Made by a program: the position numbers and the translations under genes. DNA of 64,000 bases. It comes from Morinoia aosen. Taxonomy: Eukaryota > Arthropoda > Malacostraca > Amphipoda > Talitridae. Where the stretch lies: contig CM059568.1 of NCBI GenBank assembly GCA_030386875.1, positions 29,816,120 through 29,880,119 on the forward strand, written 5' to 3'. The stretch's first letter is position 1. The number at the start of each line of letters is the position of its first letter. The notes below the pieces were generated by a model that was given only the letters and a program-made list of their open reading frames with translations, ran no database searches and was not told the DNA's origin. Below are positions 49,280 through 61,187 of this stretch, one piece after another.

Positions 49280-51103
49280 GTAAAAATACATTTTCTAAAA
49301 AACATTATCCATCACTAAGGCATCGCGTTACATTTAGGACGAGACAGTGCAGGGTACAATTATACACATCAACGCGGTACTTTCGTCAGTTCAAGCGACA
49401 TGGAACAAGTAAGGATAAGGCGTGTAAGAAAAAGTTCATATTGCTTTTTATTCCGGGAAATGCAATCGACATAAACGAATTCGACTGGGTGTGTATATAG
49501 ATTAATAAACTACACATACGAAAACCCTGTCCTCATAAGCTCACATTTCACTCTCTTTTCCCTTGAATTAACTCGTAAAAACCCTTTGTGATGGCAAACA
49601 AATGTAAATGTACAATGAAGAACTCTATAAAATTTGAGTTCATATTCCTTCGCCGAAACGTAATACATGTGGAAGGCTCCTCGTTAATAAGATATGAAAA
49701 CTATGAACGAACACAACACCTAGAGCATGAAATTGAGCACTTCAATTGCCATGGGGAAGTTGTGTTGAAAGTTTTTTGCGCTCAAATGAACGGGACCCAG
49801 AAACTTGCAGTCAAATAAGCGAGGGAAGTAGTTAACGCGGACTCTATTGGGGGTCACGAATAGAGCTAAATTAATTTTCGTCGCAGAAACTAGACTCAAG
49901 CAATCGAGCTGTTTGTTCCAAGGTCATTGTAGATGGAACGAAGCAGAGGAAAGCAGCATTGACGCGAAGCAAAATTTATTGTCCGTAACAGCAGGGAGCA
50001 GATCATGCACTGTGACTGAGAGAAAATGCAGTTTGAATTTCCATTCAAAGCTTGTAAAATTCCCTCTGAACAATTGACCGATCAGGCTAAACAACTTTAC
50101 AATTAGTGTCAGGGTAAAACCCTAATTTTTTTAACTACGTCAAGTTTTTGAGGGATTCTGCTTATATTCTCTCGTGCATGCGAATACATTTTGTTCGCTT
50201 TCATTTAAACTTACAGAAAATTTAAAAATAGTTTATGAGGAAGCAATTGCTTGTTTTTTCAATTTCGTACTCAGTATATGTCATCCAGTTTGAAACTAGG
50301 AACTGCTAAATCAAAATTAGACAATCAAAATCAACATTACGAGGCTACACAATGAAGTATAACAGTTTTTTGTCGGAGCTGAATCAGGAAACTTTCATAA
50401 TTATTAACAGGTAAACTTATGTCAAATGTCTCACGAGCAGAGAACAAATTGTACAATTACAAGAAGCCTACAGATCAGGCTTAATTGAGAATATTAACAC
50501 CACTTAAATAAACCAGTCTATTTAACTAACTCATGTGATAGGATATTTGAAACGTACCAAAGTTTCAATCAAATATGTACTGCCGTGCCTTCAAGATTCT
50601 GAAGGCATCCAATCCACATACTTAATCTTTTGAGCGGCATCTTCAATTTTATACATTGAGTTAGCCGAAGTGTCGAAATGAAAAACATCCCATCAGAAAT
50701 GATAGCTCGGATTTTTACGTGGTGTAATTACAACGCTCGTAGGAAGGAGCAGTTGTATGAGCAGAAGAAGAAAACTTCGTATCAGAATTACAACAGAGCT
50801 TTGCCAAATGTCTCCCTGTCACCGTGAAAAGTCACGGGCGCGTCACTGTGAACCGAGGGAACGTGAGGTGAACTTGACATTAGGCGGATAACAAAACACG
50901 TTATGGCCGTGGATGCTCATAAAAACTCCTCGTTCGTTAGAGCATTAGACACATACATATTCTCACTTCTGGAAGGAACTAGAACTCAGCTGAACGTCCC
51001 GTTTCCGGCTTAAATAGATATAGGGAAAGGCACAAGAGTGTTTCTCCACGTTGTACTTGCTGTTGAAGCAAGGATAGTTACAAGGATAACAACTAAATCG
51101 ATC
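49280..51103. other. no gene seen
   Basis: AT-rich DNA. The open frames at 49588-49818 and 49847-50077 lack motifs and splice support. Confidence 0.45.
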
Positions 51104-51143
51104 ACCAGCAGCATTCCAGGCTGCGGGCTGGTCATCTGCAACA
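51104..51143 (-). other. conserved 40-bp segment A, possible 30-nt microexon
   Basis: It shares 37 of 40 bases, including 28 in a row, with 55110-55149. Read on the minus strand it contains GTTGCAG, then 30 nt starting ATGACCAGCCCGCAGCCTGG and ending CTGCTG, then GT. That is an exon-sized unit (51106-51135) bounded by AG and GT and encoding MTSPQPGMLL. Conservation covers the AG and GT but little beyond. The microexon reading is inference. A repeat fragment is the alternative. Confidence 0.35.
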
Positions 51144-51479
51144 ACGCTGAACGCATGCGAAATATACGGTTAAAAAATGCATGAATTTCATTTACAGCGG
51201 CACGCACACAAATAGTAGAATTTATGATATATGATGGCTAACTCTGAAAACTGCACTAGATACGATTCTATCGCGTTCATGAACACAATTATAAACTTTT
51301 TCATCGTATCAAAATATGGACATTATTGAATTAACTGCATTAAATTTCAAGGGCAAAAATACAAATTAAAATCGAACCCGGTATACTGAACATAAATGAC
51401 CGAGAAATATTCAGAAATAATTTCATCTCTAAGCAATAAACGGTAAATTTCACACAAGTGCGGAAGCATCGAGAAGCAG

Positions 51480-51610
51480 ATCAGGCATATCCGTCCCGCC
51501 GGACCATGTGGAGCGCATTGGTCCGAGCGCTCACGGAGCCGCGCTCCCAGGATGCGGTTACACGCATGCGGCCGCCTCGGCGCCGCCGTACGGCCTTGTG
51601 CTGTCCGGCC
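51480..51610. promoter_or_regulatory. CpG-rich patch, possible promoter or exon
   Basis: About 130 bp rich in CpG (CGCCTCGGCGCCGCCGTACG and neighbours) lies within AT-rich DNA. Open frames exist on both strands but none has a motif. It could be a promoter-associated patch or an unrecognised exon. Confidence 0.2.
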
Positions 51611-52329
51611 ACACCAACTCTTAATTATGTTGCTGCAACACAGCCAGATATATGTTACGTTTGCACTAAATATTATATGGCGCAACGTACATTTCCGCCA
51701 GGAAAAAGTAAAAACTGTACGTTTAAACACAATTTGTACTTGCAGTGGAACTCTGAAATCTAACGCGCTGTAGGACCAAGAAAATATTTTCAAGGTGAAA
51801 AACTCGGGTAAATGAACCTGGAACAAATATAGCGCCATCTTGTCATTTGAAAAATCCGATGTGATACCTTCCAAGTAAAAATGACTTTTTGCATTAAGCA
51901 AGTGGCTGATCGACGAAAAGACAAAAAAAGAGAAAACATCTGTCTGAAGGCACAGATATATCATAGCTAATTAAGTATTGGAACTTCATGTCACTCTCCG
52001 TTCGGCAGTCCAACAGCAATGCAATAAAAGATTGAAATCCTCTTGGCAACCACAGGAAGACGGACCTAACCACGGACATTAGCTTCGAGGATCGGATCCA
52101 ACGGAAACTGGCGGCTCCGAAACTTGCAGACGCACTCGACCCGTCCGATCTAAAAATTTAGTGAAGGCTTGAGAAAATGCGAGTCAGAGCGATAATTCAG
52201 CCGACGACACTCGCCAGCTCGAATATATTGCGGCAATTTCAAGTATGTGACCAGTCAATCGAGTTGAAAGTTAAAGTCCTAATTCGGAACTAGGCAGGCG
52301 CACTGTGGAATCTAAGAGAAAGAAACTCA
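51611..52329. other. no feature seen
   Basis: AT-rich non-coding sequence. Confidence 0.45.
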
Positions 52330-52371
52330 CTTAGAATACTTAATTTTCAAGTTAATACCAAGTATTCTAAG
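52330..52371. repeat. perfect 12-bp inverted repeat (hairpin)
   Basis: The arms CTTAGAATACTT (52330-52341) and AAGTATTCTAAG (52360-52371) are perfect reverse complements around an 18-nt loop. It could be a cruciform or hairpin, or a remnant of a small inverted-repeat element. No target-site duplication was noticed. Confidence 0.7.
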
Positions 52372-53057
52372 GGCCGTCAATTACTGTACATCAGGGTCGA
52401 AAAGAGAATTACAACGCATGAATTACTCATTACCAAGGAAGGCTCTTTGCTTATAGCGCTTCATGTCGTTTTGCTTTTCAAACTTTTTGCTTTTCATTGT
52501 TTTCTATTTCATATTCTATGTACGGCTCATATTACACAAAATACTTTATATAGCCACAGAGTTGCAGCGTGGATTAGTAGAGTTAAATAGCGGGCCATGA
52601 CGCCACGAATGTCAACTAAATATCATATACAAGGAAAGTTTGAAAATTCTGTCTCTGACCTAATTAAAATTTAACAAAATTTTTAACAGGCGTTTCTTAG
52701 ATATCACGATAATTTACGCACTTCATGAATAAAAAAATCTGGGACTCAAATTCTCGTACAAGTAAAATTAAATAACACATACTAGTAATAAACTTACTAA
52801 TAAGTACAGCATACTAGAAGTAAATGAGCTAATTTTTTACGTCCGACTTGGAATTTCACGTGGCCGTCTCACGAACGAACGAAGATAGATCAACTCTACG
52901 GGCAGAGGCGACCTGTACAGGAACGCTGAGGGTTGCAGCTTGTTTGAACTAAGGAAGGCAGATGGTCGGGATACCGCCAATCAAAACATGCTTACGAGCG
53001 CGCGTGCGGAGGATAACCTGTGCGGCAGGTCGGGGTACTCGCTACGAGTTCGCTTAC
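52372..53057. other. no clear feature
   Basis: AT-rich at first, then GC-richer from about 52860 to the candidate start exon. An open plus-strand frame at 52940-53146 overlaps that candidate and has no motif. Confidence 0.4.
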
Positions 53058-53104
53058 GGTTTCTTGCCGCCAGCCGAGATACGCTCCTTCAGTGGGGGCG
53101 CCAT
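53058..53104 (-). CDS. candidate start exon, unknown
   Basis: On the minus strand a 47-nt frame begins ATGGCGCCCCCACTGAAGG and encodes MAPPLKERISAGGKK, then two bases before a donor-like ACC|GTAAGC. Codon use is G/C-ending and the patch is GC-rich. It is not phase-compatible with the MAPLHP frame of the 47-kb exon, so any link to that gene would need another exon. Weak evidence. Confidence 0.2.
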
Positions 53105-53154
53105 GTAGTATCTCGGGACGTAAAACATCCTCCTGGATGTTGGTGAATTTCATT

Positions 53155-53521
53155 ATTATTATTATTATTATTATATAACAAAGTTTTAGCCTCCCTTAAC
53201 TGCACGACAAAGATGTTCTAAGAGAGGAAGGAGGAAGGCACCATTTAGTATGGAGTTGAGGGAACGCGGAATCTATGCACAAGGTGCACAGAAACAGAAA
53301 GCTAAGAAAGAAGTTCATGAAACAAGATAAAGTTGAAGAAGATAGTAGTAGGTGCTGAAAAACGGGATAGCAGTGAACCGAAAAAAGATGGTCCGTAACA
53401 AAACAAAAACCTATTCTATTTCAACAAAAGGAAGCCTACCAAACCTTTAGCTCAGGCCCTCACATAGTCCCCCAGGGAGCGCTAATTCCTATAGATACAA
53501 TAGTTGTATCCCACTGAGGGG
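53155..53521 (-). mobile_element. SINE-like retroposon, copy 15, with 14-bp target-site duplication
   Basis: Full-length young copy. It has a left-end ATT repeat tail, all family landmarks in order and a right end CCACTGAGGGG. A perfect 14-bp duplication TGGTGAATTTCATT flanks it (53141-53154 and 53522-53535). Length without the duplication is 367 bp, which sets the size of the family. It fixes the element's orientation, with the tail and so the 3' end at the left. Confidence 0.9.
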
Positions 53522-53535
53522 TGGTGAATTTCATT

Positions 53536-55109
53536 TTTATAGTGTTTTATAACTACTTGAAACTTTTAACAGCATGTATCTACTATATTCACACCAATTG
53601 AAAAAGTACAAAAGTGCTCCCTAACGCTACTCACATCACTTACTTCATCGTACACATTATAGAAGCAGATACGTTAATCTCTGCAATAACGATGCCGGCT
53701 TTGATACCAACAAACAAATAAAAATATTATACATAGAAACCTATAAAATAAATACGCACAGTACTTCAGTAAAAATTACGCAGTTATGAAATTTCAAATT
53801 ATATTTAAAAAATAGAAGTGATGTTCTCCGCAGCATCTGAATATCAATGCTAATGAAAAAATTGCACGATTTTCATTCTCGAAGAATGTGAGCGCTTGAT
53901 CTGTAGCTTTAACTTTCTTTATTAGAAAAAAAACGCTGATGAAACTAAGGTATGTGATGGGCAGGAGTATTTTTTGCGTTATGCTAAGAAGTGATGTATC
54001 ATTTACGACGTAGTGAAGTGCAACAGGCGAATGTAAAATATAATCGAATAAAAACAAGAGGGGAAAAACAATTGACTAAGAGGTGACAATTTATGTATTA
54101 CAATCTTGATATTACTCCATAACGGCGTAACCGTTAATCAAAAGTAAAATCCGATAGCATCCTTCCTGTCTTCAAGGTTGTTAATTCAGGTGAAAAAACT
54201 CCTTACAAAAGCAAGCAGCACCTCTTTTCCCGCACACATACTGTAGAAAGTGGTAAGAAGAATTATTAGTCCTCAGGCCTCTATACTCCATTGCACAACG
54301 CTCGGATTGGCCTTCAATCTGCGCTCGCACAGCATGAACGCGTCTCCACAAACACGGAGTCCTGGATACCGCGTGTGCATGTAAACACCGTCGTGCCGCC
54401 TAAACAATCTTACTTCACTCGAGAGGGCAGAAAGAGGGACCGCGGCTGGAATCGGTCGTCTGTGAAACACTTGAAGATCCCGTCTAATGCTATCAACATG
54501 AATTGCTAAACAATATGGCGATGGATTAGGACGCAGGACAAGACTGAAATTAGGACACTGCTTTCAAGCATTCCAGAAAACACGATCAACAAGTAGGGTC
54601 AATACAGATTACAGAATGCCTGCAATAAACATAGATACATAACAGACGTGCAGTGGACAGAAAAGTTTTCCCGAGGCGATATGCCGATATAAAGTGTTGA
54701 GTCAATTTTAAGTTCTTCTGAGCTCTCTTCATCATCATGAGGTTGGTAGAAATTTTTTTATGCGTAACCTAAATCGATAGCTATAAAATTTATGTTAGTA
54801 AACAGTGCTCATAGAACAGTTTTATCCTAAACGCAGTGATATACGTGAGAATGAAGAACATAAAAAAACAAGAGACAAACATGTGGAGATTCATCCAACC
54901 ACGAAATTAGCGAAATCACTAAATGAAACCTGATGCAGGCATGACGTGCGAAGTCTGTAGAAACACAAGGGAATAGTTGCAACAAGCCCGCAGCCAGGAG
55001 TAGCTCTGCAAACCAGCTCAGCTGACGAAAAAAGTTGAGCAATTACTTGTTTGCCCAATTTACATGAGGTGTTGGTCACGCGAGACACGCGAGGGCGCGC
55101 CAGAGGCCG
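53536..55109. other. no gene seen
   Basis: AT-rich non-coding DNA. Short open frames near 53794-54057 and 54273-54509 lack motifs. Confidence 0.45.
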
Positions 55110-55149
55110 ACCAGCAGCGTGCCAGGCTGCGGGCTGGTCATCTGCAACA
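55110..55149 (-). other. conserved 40-bp segment B, possible 30-nt microexon
   Basis: Partner of the 51104-51143 segment. On the minus strand, GTTGCAG precedes 30 nt (55112-55141) encoding MTSPQPGTLL, followed by GT. The upstream tract GAGAATCTCTGGTGTTGCAG is a fair acceptor. The two copies differ at three positions, two of them in adjacent codons (GGC ACG here, GGA ATG in the other). Confidence 0.35.
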
Positions 55150-58100
55150 CCAGAGATTCTCTCACATCTGTGATGCTGGCATAATGAGCTCGACCTGTCT
55201 GTTCCGAGGGAAGATTCCTGTGTTACAGTCTCACCTCTTCCATTAATTTGATATTTTGGGCATTGTAGTCTGGTCTACCATTCGAGTAGAATGGAAAACA
55301 GTTTAAGATAATTTTTTTTACAAATTTGCTTATGTTAACTCGATAGTGCTTCCACAAAACATCAACATAACTTCAACTGGAATTTCCAGGGAATTGATCC
55401 ATTTTTTCACATAAATTCTGTTAGTGTAAGGTAATTTATTCCTATAAAATTAAATCGACTCTCTTTAATTCTCAGTATTATGAAATGCCCGTCCTCATTT
55501 TAATTTAGATTCCCAGGCATACAGCGAAGATAAAATGCTATTTATTTTCTACGATATCAAGAAACCTTAATTCAACCGAGAGTAGTAACAACGCAGAATA
55601 GCTTCCCAGGACACATGAAGAGAACCCTGGTGGTGTTGGACGGTATTTCAAATACGTTTTAAAGGAAATCTTTCCGAATTCTATCTCTAAAAAAGGAACG
55701 GAACAAAGCACGGTGTGCTTCAACACATAGACATGGCCCAGCCTCATGTCAATTGCTGCACTGCTGGCTGCTCAATGAGCCGCCAACTGGCTGACGTGTT
55801 GAGGAGAGGTCTATAAACAATTGCAACAAAGACGACAATTGACTATTAACGTTCACTGAACGGTATCATGGAATGAGGTACATACTATAGTTAATGAAAT
55901 TTAATGCTTTATTACTTCAAACACTGTTTTTGTCCCTAATCTCTATTAAGTACGAGTATGTATCTAGCGATCACAAATACAACAAACAGCTCGCACTTCC
56001 ACGATCTTGATCTCAATCAAAGGCGACACTCAGCATTCCACAGAGCCACTGAATCTTGCATTCATACATACGATATGAAAGCGCGATGTGTACATGGTAT
56101 TCAAAATGCAATAATCGATTAGAATCTAAAAAATGAAAAACTCAAAAGGACTGTAGAGAGCAAGTAAATACATACTAAAAGAAAGTGTATCATTTGTATC
56201 ATAGAAAGTGTATCATAGAAAGTGAGACACGCATTCAATTCTTTGTTGAGTTATAACGAGCTCACCAGAATCGCTACAATAATAACCCCCTTAATTTTTA
56301 ATATATTTATTTACCTCCTGTCCGTATGTGACATGTGATCTTGTCCATATTTGAATGGTATTATACTCGTATATACTATTCAAATGATATAAAAAAACTG
56401 TTATCCCTTCACTTTTGTTTACAAGCCAAATAATATTGCGGCAATGAACATTGAACCTATTGTGAAGAAAATGTAACTCATCGCGAGGAAAACGATGCAG
56501 AAAGTATTTTTAAATAACTTATTGGCTAATAATAAATAATAATACACAGTTGTTGCTTGCTTGGCTGGTCCGTCTCTGTCACACTCTTGAGGATATACAA
56601 TGACCGTATCATTGATGCAAGTTTCACCAGTGCACAAGTACAAGAATATTTTAATCGCACGTACTACTAGGATGGATATGTTTGGGTATCATCTACATCT
56701 GTAAAATGTATTGGAGGAAAATATCGAATCTTGATATTTTTAACAGGCCACGCACACTATTACACCAATAATTCGTAAAGCTCGTGAATAATTGAAAAAA
56801 CTCGAATTTCGAACGAACTATTCAAGACTTTAAACAATTTCATACAATTACAAATTAACGTCAAGTTTGAAACTAGAAACATTAGCTCATAGTTTCAAAA
56901 AATTTTAGCTAAGAAATAAGAGAGTAAAATTTACCACGAAGCGAACTGTTCAGGGAGAGAGAGAGCGATAAGATTCAACTAGATCCGGCGGCATGACCCT
57001 GAGTGCGGCTGGCGGTGGGAAGCTCACAGTGGACGTAATGCAGTCAATTTGTCACAGCTGAAGAAAGGGCCGCTGCAAGTCGGCGCTGTTATAAGAACAC
57101 TGCCTCACGCTGGAAGGTCATCCCTTCGTCCCGTGAATAGCGTGGACACAACAACGTGACGGGCATCATTCTTGATCTCATGAAAAGCCTTCTCCATGAA
57201 GCAACTCTTGGAGAAGTGTGCATTAAACGACGGGCGATATTACTCGATAGATGAGAATGTTGTTTTCCCTAGCGAAATGCAGTTCATGATTGCGAAAGAA
57301 AAAACATTGAATGAAAATCAATCAGTTGTGAGAACAAGTGCAATGAACAAGTATACATACTTGTTCCTTGTTTTTCTAACCCCGAAATTATTCCACTTTG
57401 AGCTCATCCAAACATTAGACTTTATTTATATACAATAATGTTAGGATGATGTTGAGGCCATTAATTTATTTCCAGCGAAAACAACAGAGTAGATCAGTGA
57501 CCTCAAGAGGTTTTCGAGCAAGAAAAACGGGCACGGTTCCGCTTTCTGCGCAAAGGCCTATCGAGGCCAGCGTGCCCTGATCAATTGAATTCTGCGATGA
57601 CGGGTTAAGAGGAGCCGAAATCCTCGCGCAGAAGTGGGCCACGGCGGAGCGTGAAGCCATCAATGCTCTCTGAATCAGGTCGATATCTTGCGATTACTTC
57701 TGCTTCCTCCGACGCAGCACCCGCTGCTGCTGCTGCTGCGCGCTGCTCCGTCAGCTCCAAGAGTCACCCATTCAACCTGATCTCTTCCTCGGGTCACACG
57801 CATTAACCCCTTCCCAGTTACTAATTCCAGGGGCCTTTGCCACCTACATCCGAGTACGAGTCTTCTCAATTCAACACCCTTGCTTTATCGCGCGCGTTTA
57901 TTTCAGTGAGAAGTAAGCGCACTGTTCAATTCCAATCGTAGTAGAGCGATCATTTTTAGAATTTCTTCATGGCAAGAAACCGTATGTGCCATAGCAACTA
58001 AAGAACATTATCCTACAGCTCTTTAAAATGGAAAAAAACACGAGTGGTAATTGTAAACTGCAATGCCCAGTTAAAAATTCATGCCGTTTTTAGAGCGACA

Positions 58101-58504
58101 GGTAGCCGAACATAGTAAAACATGGCTGCACAAGGCAAAAATATTTCTTTGTCGGCCGCTCTCGACCCAAATTTACCGTTCGACGGCTATATTCGCTTAT
58201 CAAATTAGGACGTTACAAGCCGGAAGAATCGAGCTCTTTCACAAGGGCGGTTTCAAGCAACAGTCTCGGCCTGCGGTCGACTTAACGACCGGGAAGCATC
58301 CGGTATATATATACTTCGACTAATTTCTCTTCAGTGCACTTTCACACAGCGCCCGCGTAGAACAATTATTGTTACTCCCTGGCGTATTTATTTTATAATA
58401 TGTAATTAACAAATTCTAAGAAATTTTCATTCCAATAAAAAATTAACATTGGTTTACTAACCCCTTTCAACTAACGTTTTACAGTGAAGTAAAAATTAGG
58501 TTAA
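55150..58504. other. no gene seen; short GCT/GCA run at about 57.72 kb
   Basis: Mostly AT-rich non-coding DNA. GC-richer patches at about 57000-57130 and 57600-57860 have open frames on both strands. The second includes a short trinucleotide run (about 57721-57740, alanine or serine codons depending on frame). Neither gives a recognisable protein or paired splice sites. Confidence 0.4.
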
Positions 58505-59865
58505 CTTGAAATACTCCAAAATGAAAGAGTTGAACATTCTCTCTCTCCATATTGTACACACGACCCTAACGGTTTACTGGGAACTACAATAATTTATCAC
58601 TAAGCCTCTCCGACTCGTGCGCCGTCAAAAAACTCAAGTTGACCCGCTGTTAACTTTTGAAAGAATGCCCCCAACGACTTCAAATTACTCTCAAATGAAA
58701 GAATGAAACATTTCTTTTTCCATAGTGTACAAATGACCCTAACGGTTTTCTAAGAACTACAGAAATTTATCGATAAGCCTCCCCGACTCATGAATGCGCC
58801 GTCAAAAAACTCACGTTGACCCGCTGTTAACTTTTTAAAGAATGCCCCCAACGACTTCAAATTACTCTCAAATGAAAGAATGAAACATTTCTCTTTCCAT
58901 AGTGTACAAATGACCCTAACGGTTTTCTAAGAACTACAGAAATTTATCGATAAGCCTCCCCGACTCATGAATGCGCCGTCAAAAAACTCAAGTTGACCCG
59001 CTGTTAACTTTTGAAAGAATGCCCCCAACGACTTTAAATTACTCTCAAATGAAAGAATAAAACATTTCTCTTTCCATAGTGTACAAATGACCCTAACGGT
59101 TTTCTAAGAACTACAGAAATTTATCGATAAGCCTCCCCGACTCATGAATGCGCCGTCAAAAAACTCAAGTTGACCCGCTGTTAACTTTTGAAAGAATGCC
59201 CCCAACGACTTCAAATTACTCTCAAATGAAAGAATGAAACATTTCTCTTTCCATAGTGTACAAATGACCCTAACGGTTTTCTAAGAACTACAGAAATTTA
59301 TCGATAAGCCTCCCCGACTCATGAATGCGCCGTCAAAAAACTCAAGTTGACCCGCTGTTAACTTTTGAAAGAATGCCCCCAACGACTTCAAATTACTCTC
59401 AAATGAAAGAATGAAACATTTCTCTTTCCATAGTGTACAAATGACCCTAACGGTTTTCTAAGAACTACAGAAATTTATCGATAAGCCTCCCCGACTCATG
59501 AATGCGCCGTTAAAAAATTCAAGTTGAGCCGCTGCTAACTTTTGAAAGAATGCACCCAACGACTTCAAAGTACTCTCAAATGAAAGAGTGAAACATTCTC
59601 TTTTCCATGTTGTATACACGTCCCTAACGCTTTTCTGGGAACTACAGAAATTCATCGATAAGCCTCTCCGACTCATGAATGCGCCGTTAAAAAACTCAAG
59701 TTGAGCCGCTGCTAACTTTTGAAAGAATGCACCCAACGACTTCAAAGTACTCTCAAATGAAAGAGTGAAACATTCTCTTTTCCATGTTGTATACACGTCC
59801 CTAACGCTTTTCTGGGAACTACAGAAATTCATCGATAAGCCGACTCGCGTGCCGTGGAAAACTTA
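58505..59865. repeat. 177-bp satellite array, about 7.5 monomers
   Basis: Tandem monomers of exactly 177 bp. The word CCAACGACTT ends at 58680, 58857, 59034, 59211, 59388, 59565 and 59742. Each monomer includes ACTCTCAAATGAAAGA, GTGTACAAATGACCCTAACG, TTTATCGATAAGCCTC and CATGAATGCGCCGT. The central copies are nearly identical. The last two form a second type (GCCGCTGCTAAC, GTTGTATACACGTCCC) and are nearly identical to each other. The first copy is diverged. Because 177 is 59 codons, the last two monomers keep one frame open on the minus strand (59458-59832), a 59-residue repeat I regard as incidental. The monomer length is close to one nucleosome plus linker. Confidence 0.95.
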
Positions 59866-60356
59866 ATGAGCTCCCAGCGTTTACCTGAGATTGAAGTTAT
59901 TCAGCCAGCCTGTCATAACACAGCACCTGCTTATTGTTCCTTTCAATATCATCGCAGCCTCTGCATCCATCATGCATGAGGTCTCTTTTGAGAGTTCCCC
60001 TTGGAAATGTGATGGCCGAGCCTAAATGAAATGATCTTCTGAAATTTCAAAATGAGCTTTTCGTGTTTTTTCCATGCTGCAGGCATCGTCAACTTCGTGT
60101 TGATATAATTTTTTTATAATTTTCGACGAATGTATTTCTTCCAAAGCATTTCCACCATGATTTTTGAGGAACTTCAGAAAATGAATAATTAGGTTATTCA
60201 TGTCTCTACGAACAGGATGTTTTATTCTTTTAAAGCCTTACAAATATGCATAAATGTCCACAAAAGTTATACGTGCAATTCTCATATGAGAAAAATACTT
60301 CATAATTCAAGCAAATGAGAAGATTCATTTTAAAAACATGTATTTCTGGATAAATA
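59866..60356. other. no feature seen
   Basis: AT-rich DNA between the satellite array and the isolated monomer-like block. Confidence 0.5.
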
Positions 60357-60510
60357 AAAAATTTCTGGATAAATCTATCCGCCTCGAGCGCCGCCATTAC
60401 ACATCAGTTCATCCCCTCGTATCTATCGAAATAATGCGTCAATGGAGTTCAAATTACTCTCGAACGAAAGAATAAAAGATTCTCAAGGGAAAATCGTACA
60501 TGCTAACATT
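60357..60510. repeat. isolated diverged monomer of the 177-bp satellite
   Basis: It contains CGCCTCGAGCGCCGCC, then ATCGAAATAATGCGTCAATG and GTTCAAATTACTCTCGAACG followed by AAAGAATAAAA. These match the satellite's order of landmarks. It lies about 500 bp beyond the array and is clearly older. Confidence 0.55.
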
Positions 60511-60796
60511 CCTAAGCAAAATTATTTTGCCATGAAATCAAATTATACTTCCAAAGCTGCCGAGGGAAACTAATTACTAGTCAGAGCAGCCAACTACGAA
60601 ATTGGTTAATAAACATAAAAATTTTAATTTATGGATAGTTTTTATGTTATTCGAAATTTATAGGTCAATTTAATATTTTTTGCCAGTTTATTATGAATAA
60701 TACTATCCCGCTGCTCAGCTGAGTCAATTCTTTTTCTTTGCATTCGAGTTGAGGGTACAACACACTGAGATGTTGGCGGCCCTGCGCGACGCTGAA

Positions 60797-60805
60797 TTTC
60801 CCGCC
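60797..60805 (+). promoter_or_regulatory. E2F-like site upstream of the DUF4806 gene
   Basis: TTTCCCGCC fits the E2F core consensus. It lies in a GC-richer patch about 390 bp before the coding start, followed by TCAGT words (60895 and 60900 area) that resemble arthropod initiators. Promoter function is inferred. Confidence 0.3.
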
Positions 60806-61187
60806 AGTTTCGACCTTGATGTTGTGTGCGGCAGACAGGTGTCTTGAACGTGCTTCATTTATTTAAGTTTAAAGTAATGTTAGAGTGCATATCAGTGTAT
60901 CAGTGCGAGTGTTTAGTACGTTAGAGTGTATTTTATTTGGAATAAATAACCAAAAATTGGAATAAATAACCCTACCAAAAATGAAAAGACATTTATAGCA
61001 GTAAAAAATCTACATCATTCATAAAGATGGCCGGCGAAGATAAAGTTGGTTTTCCAGCTTTATCAGCACTGTATAGCGTTATAATGTTAAACAAGAAATT
61101 AAATTAATGCCTAACCAAAGATTTCTATTGATAACAACAATATTTATAAATAATTAAGAGAAAATATTGTATCTCAATTCAGGTAAT

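Noticed and set aside
57600..57860. Alanine/serine-run exon candidate at the GCT/GCA run
   Set aside because: Both strands are open and coding-like, there is no clear splice pair, and the trinucleotide run itself inflates openness.
59458..59832. 124-codon repeat protein
   Set aside because: It is the 177-bp satellite read in one frame. The frame is broken in the other monomers.
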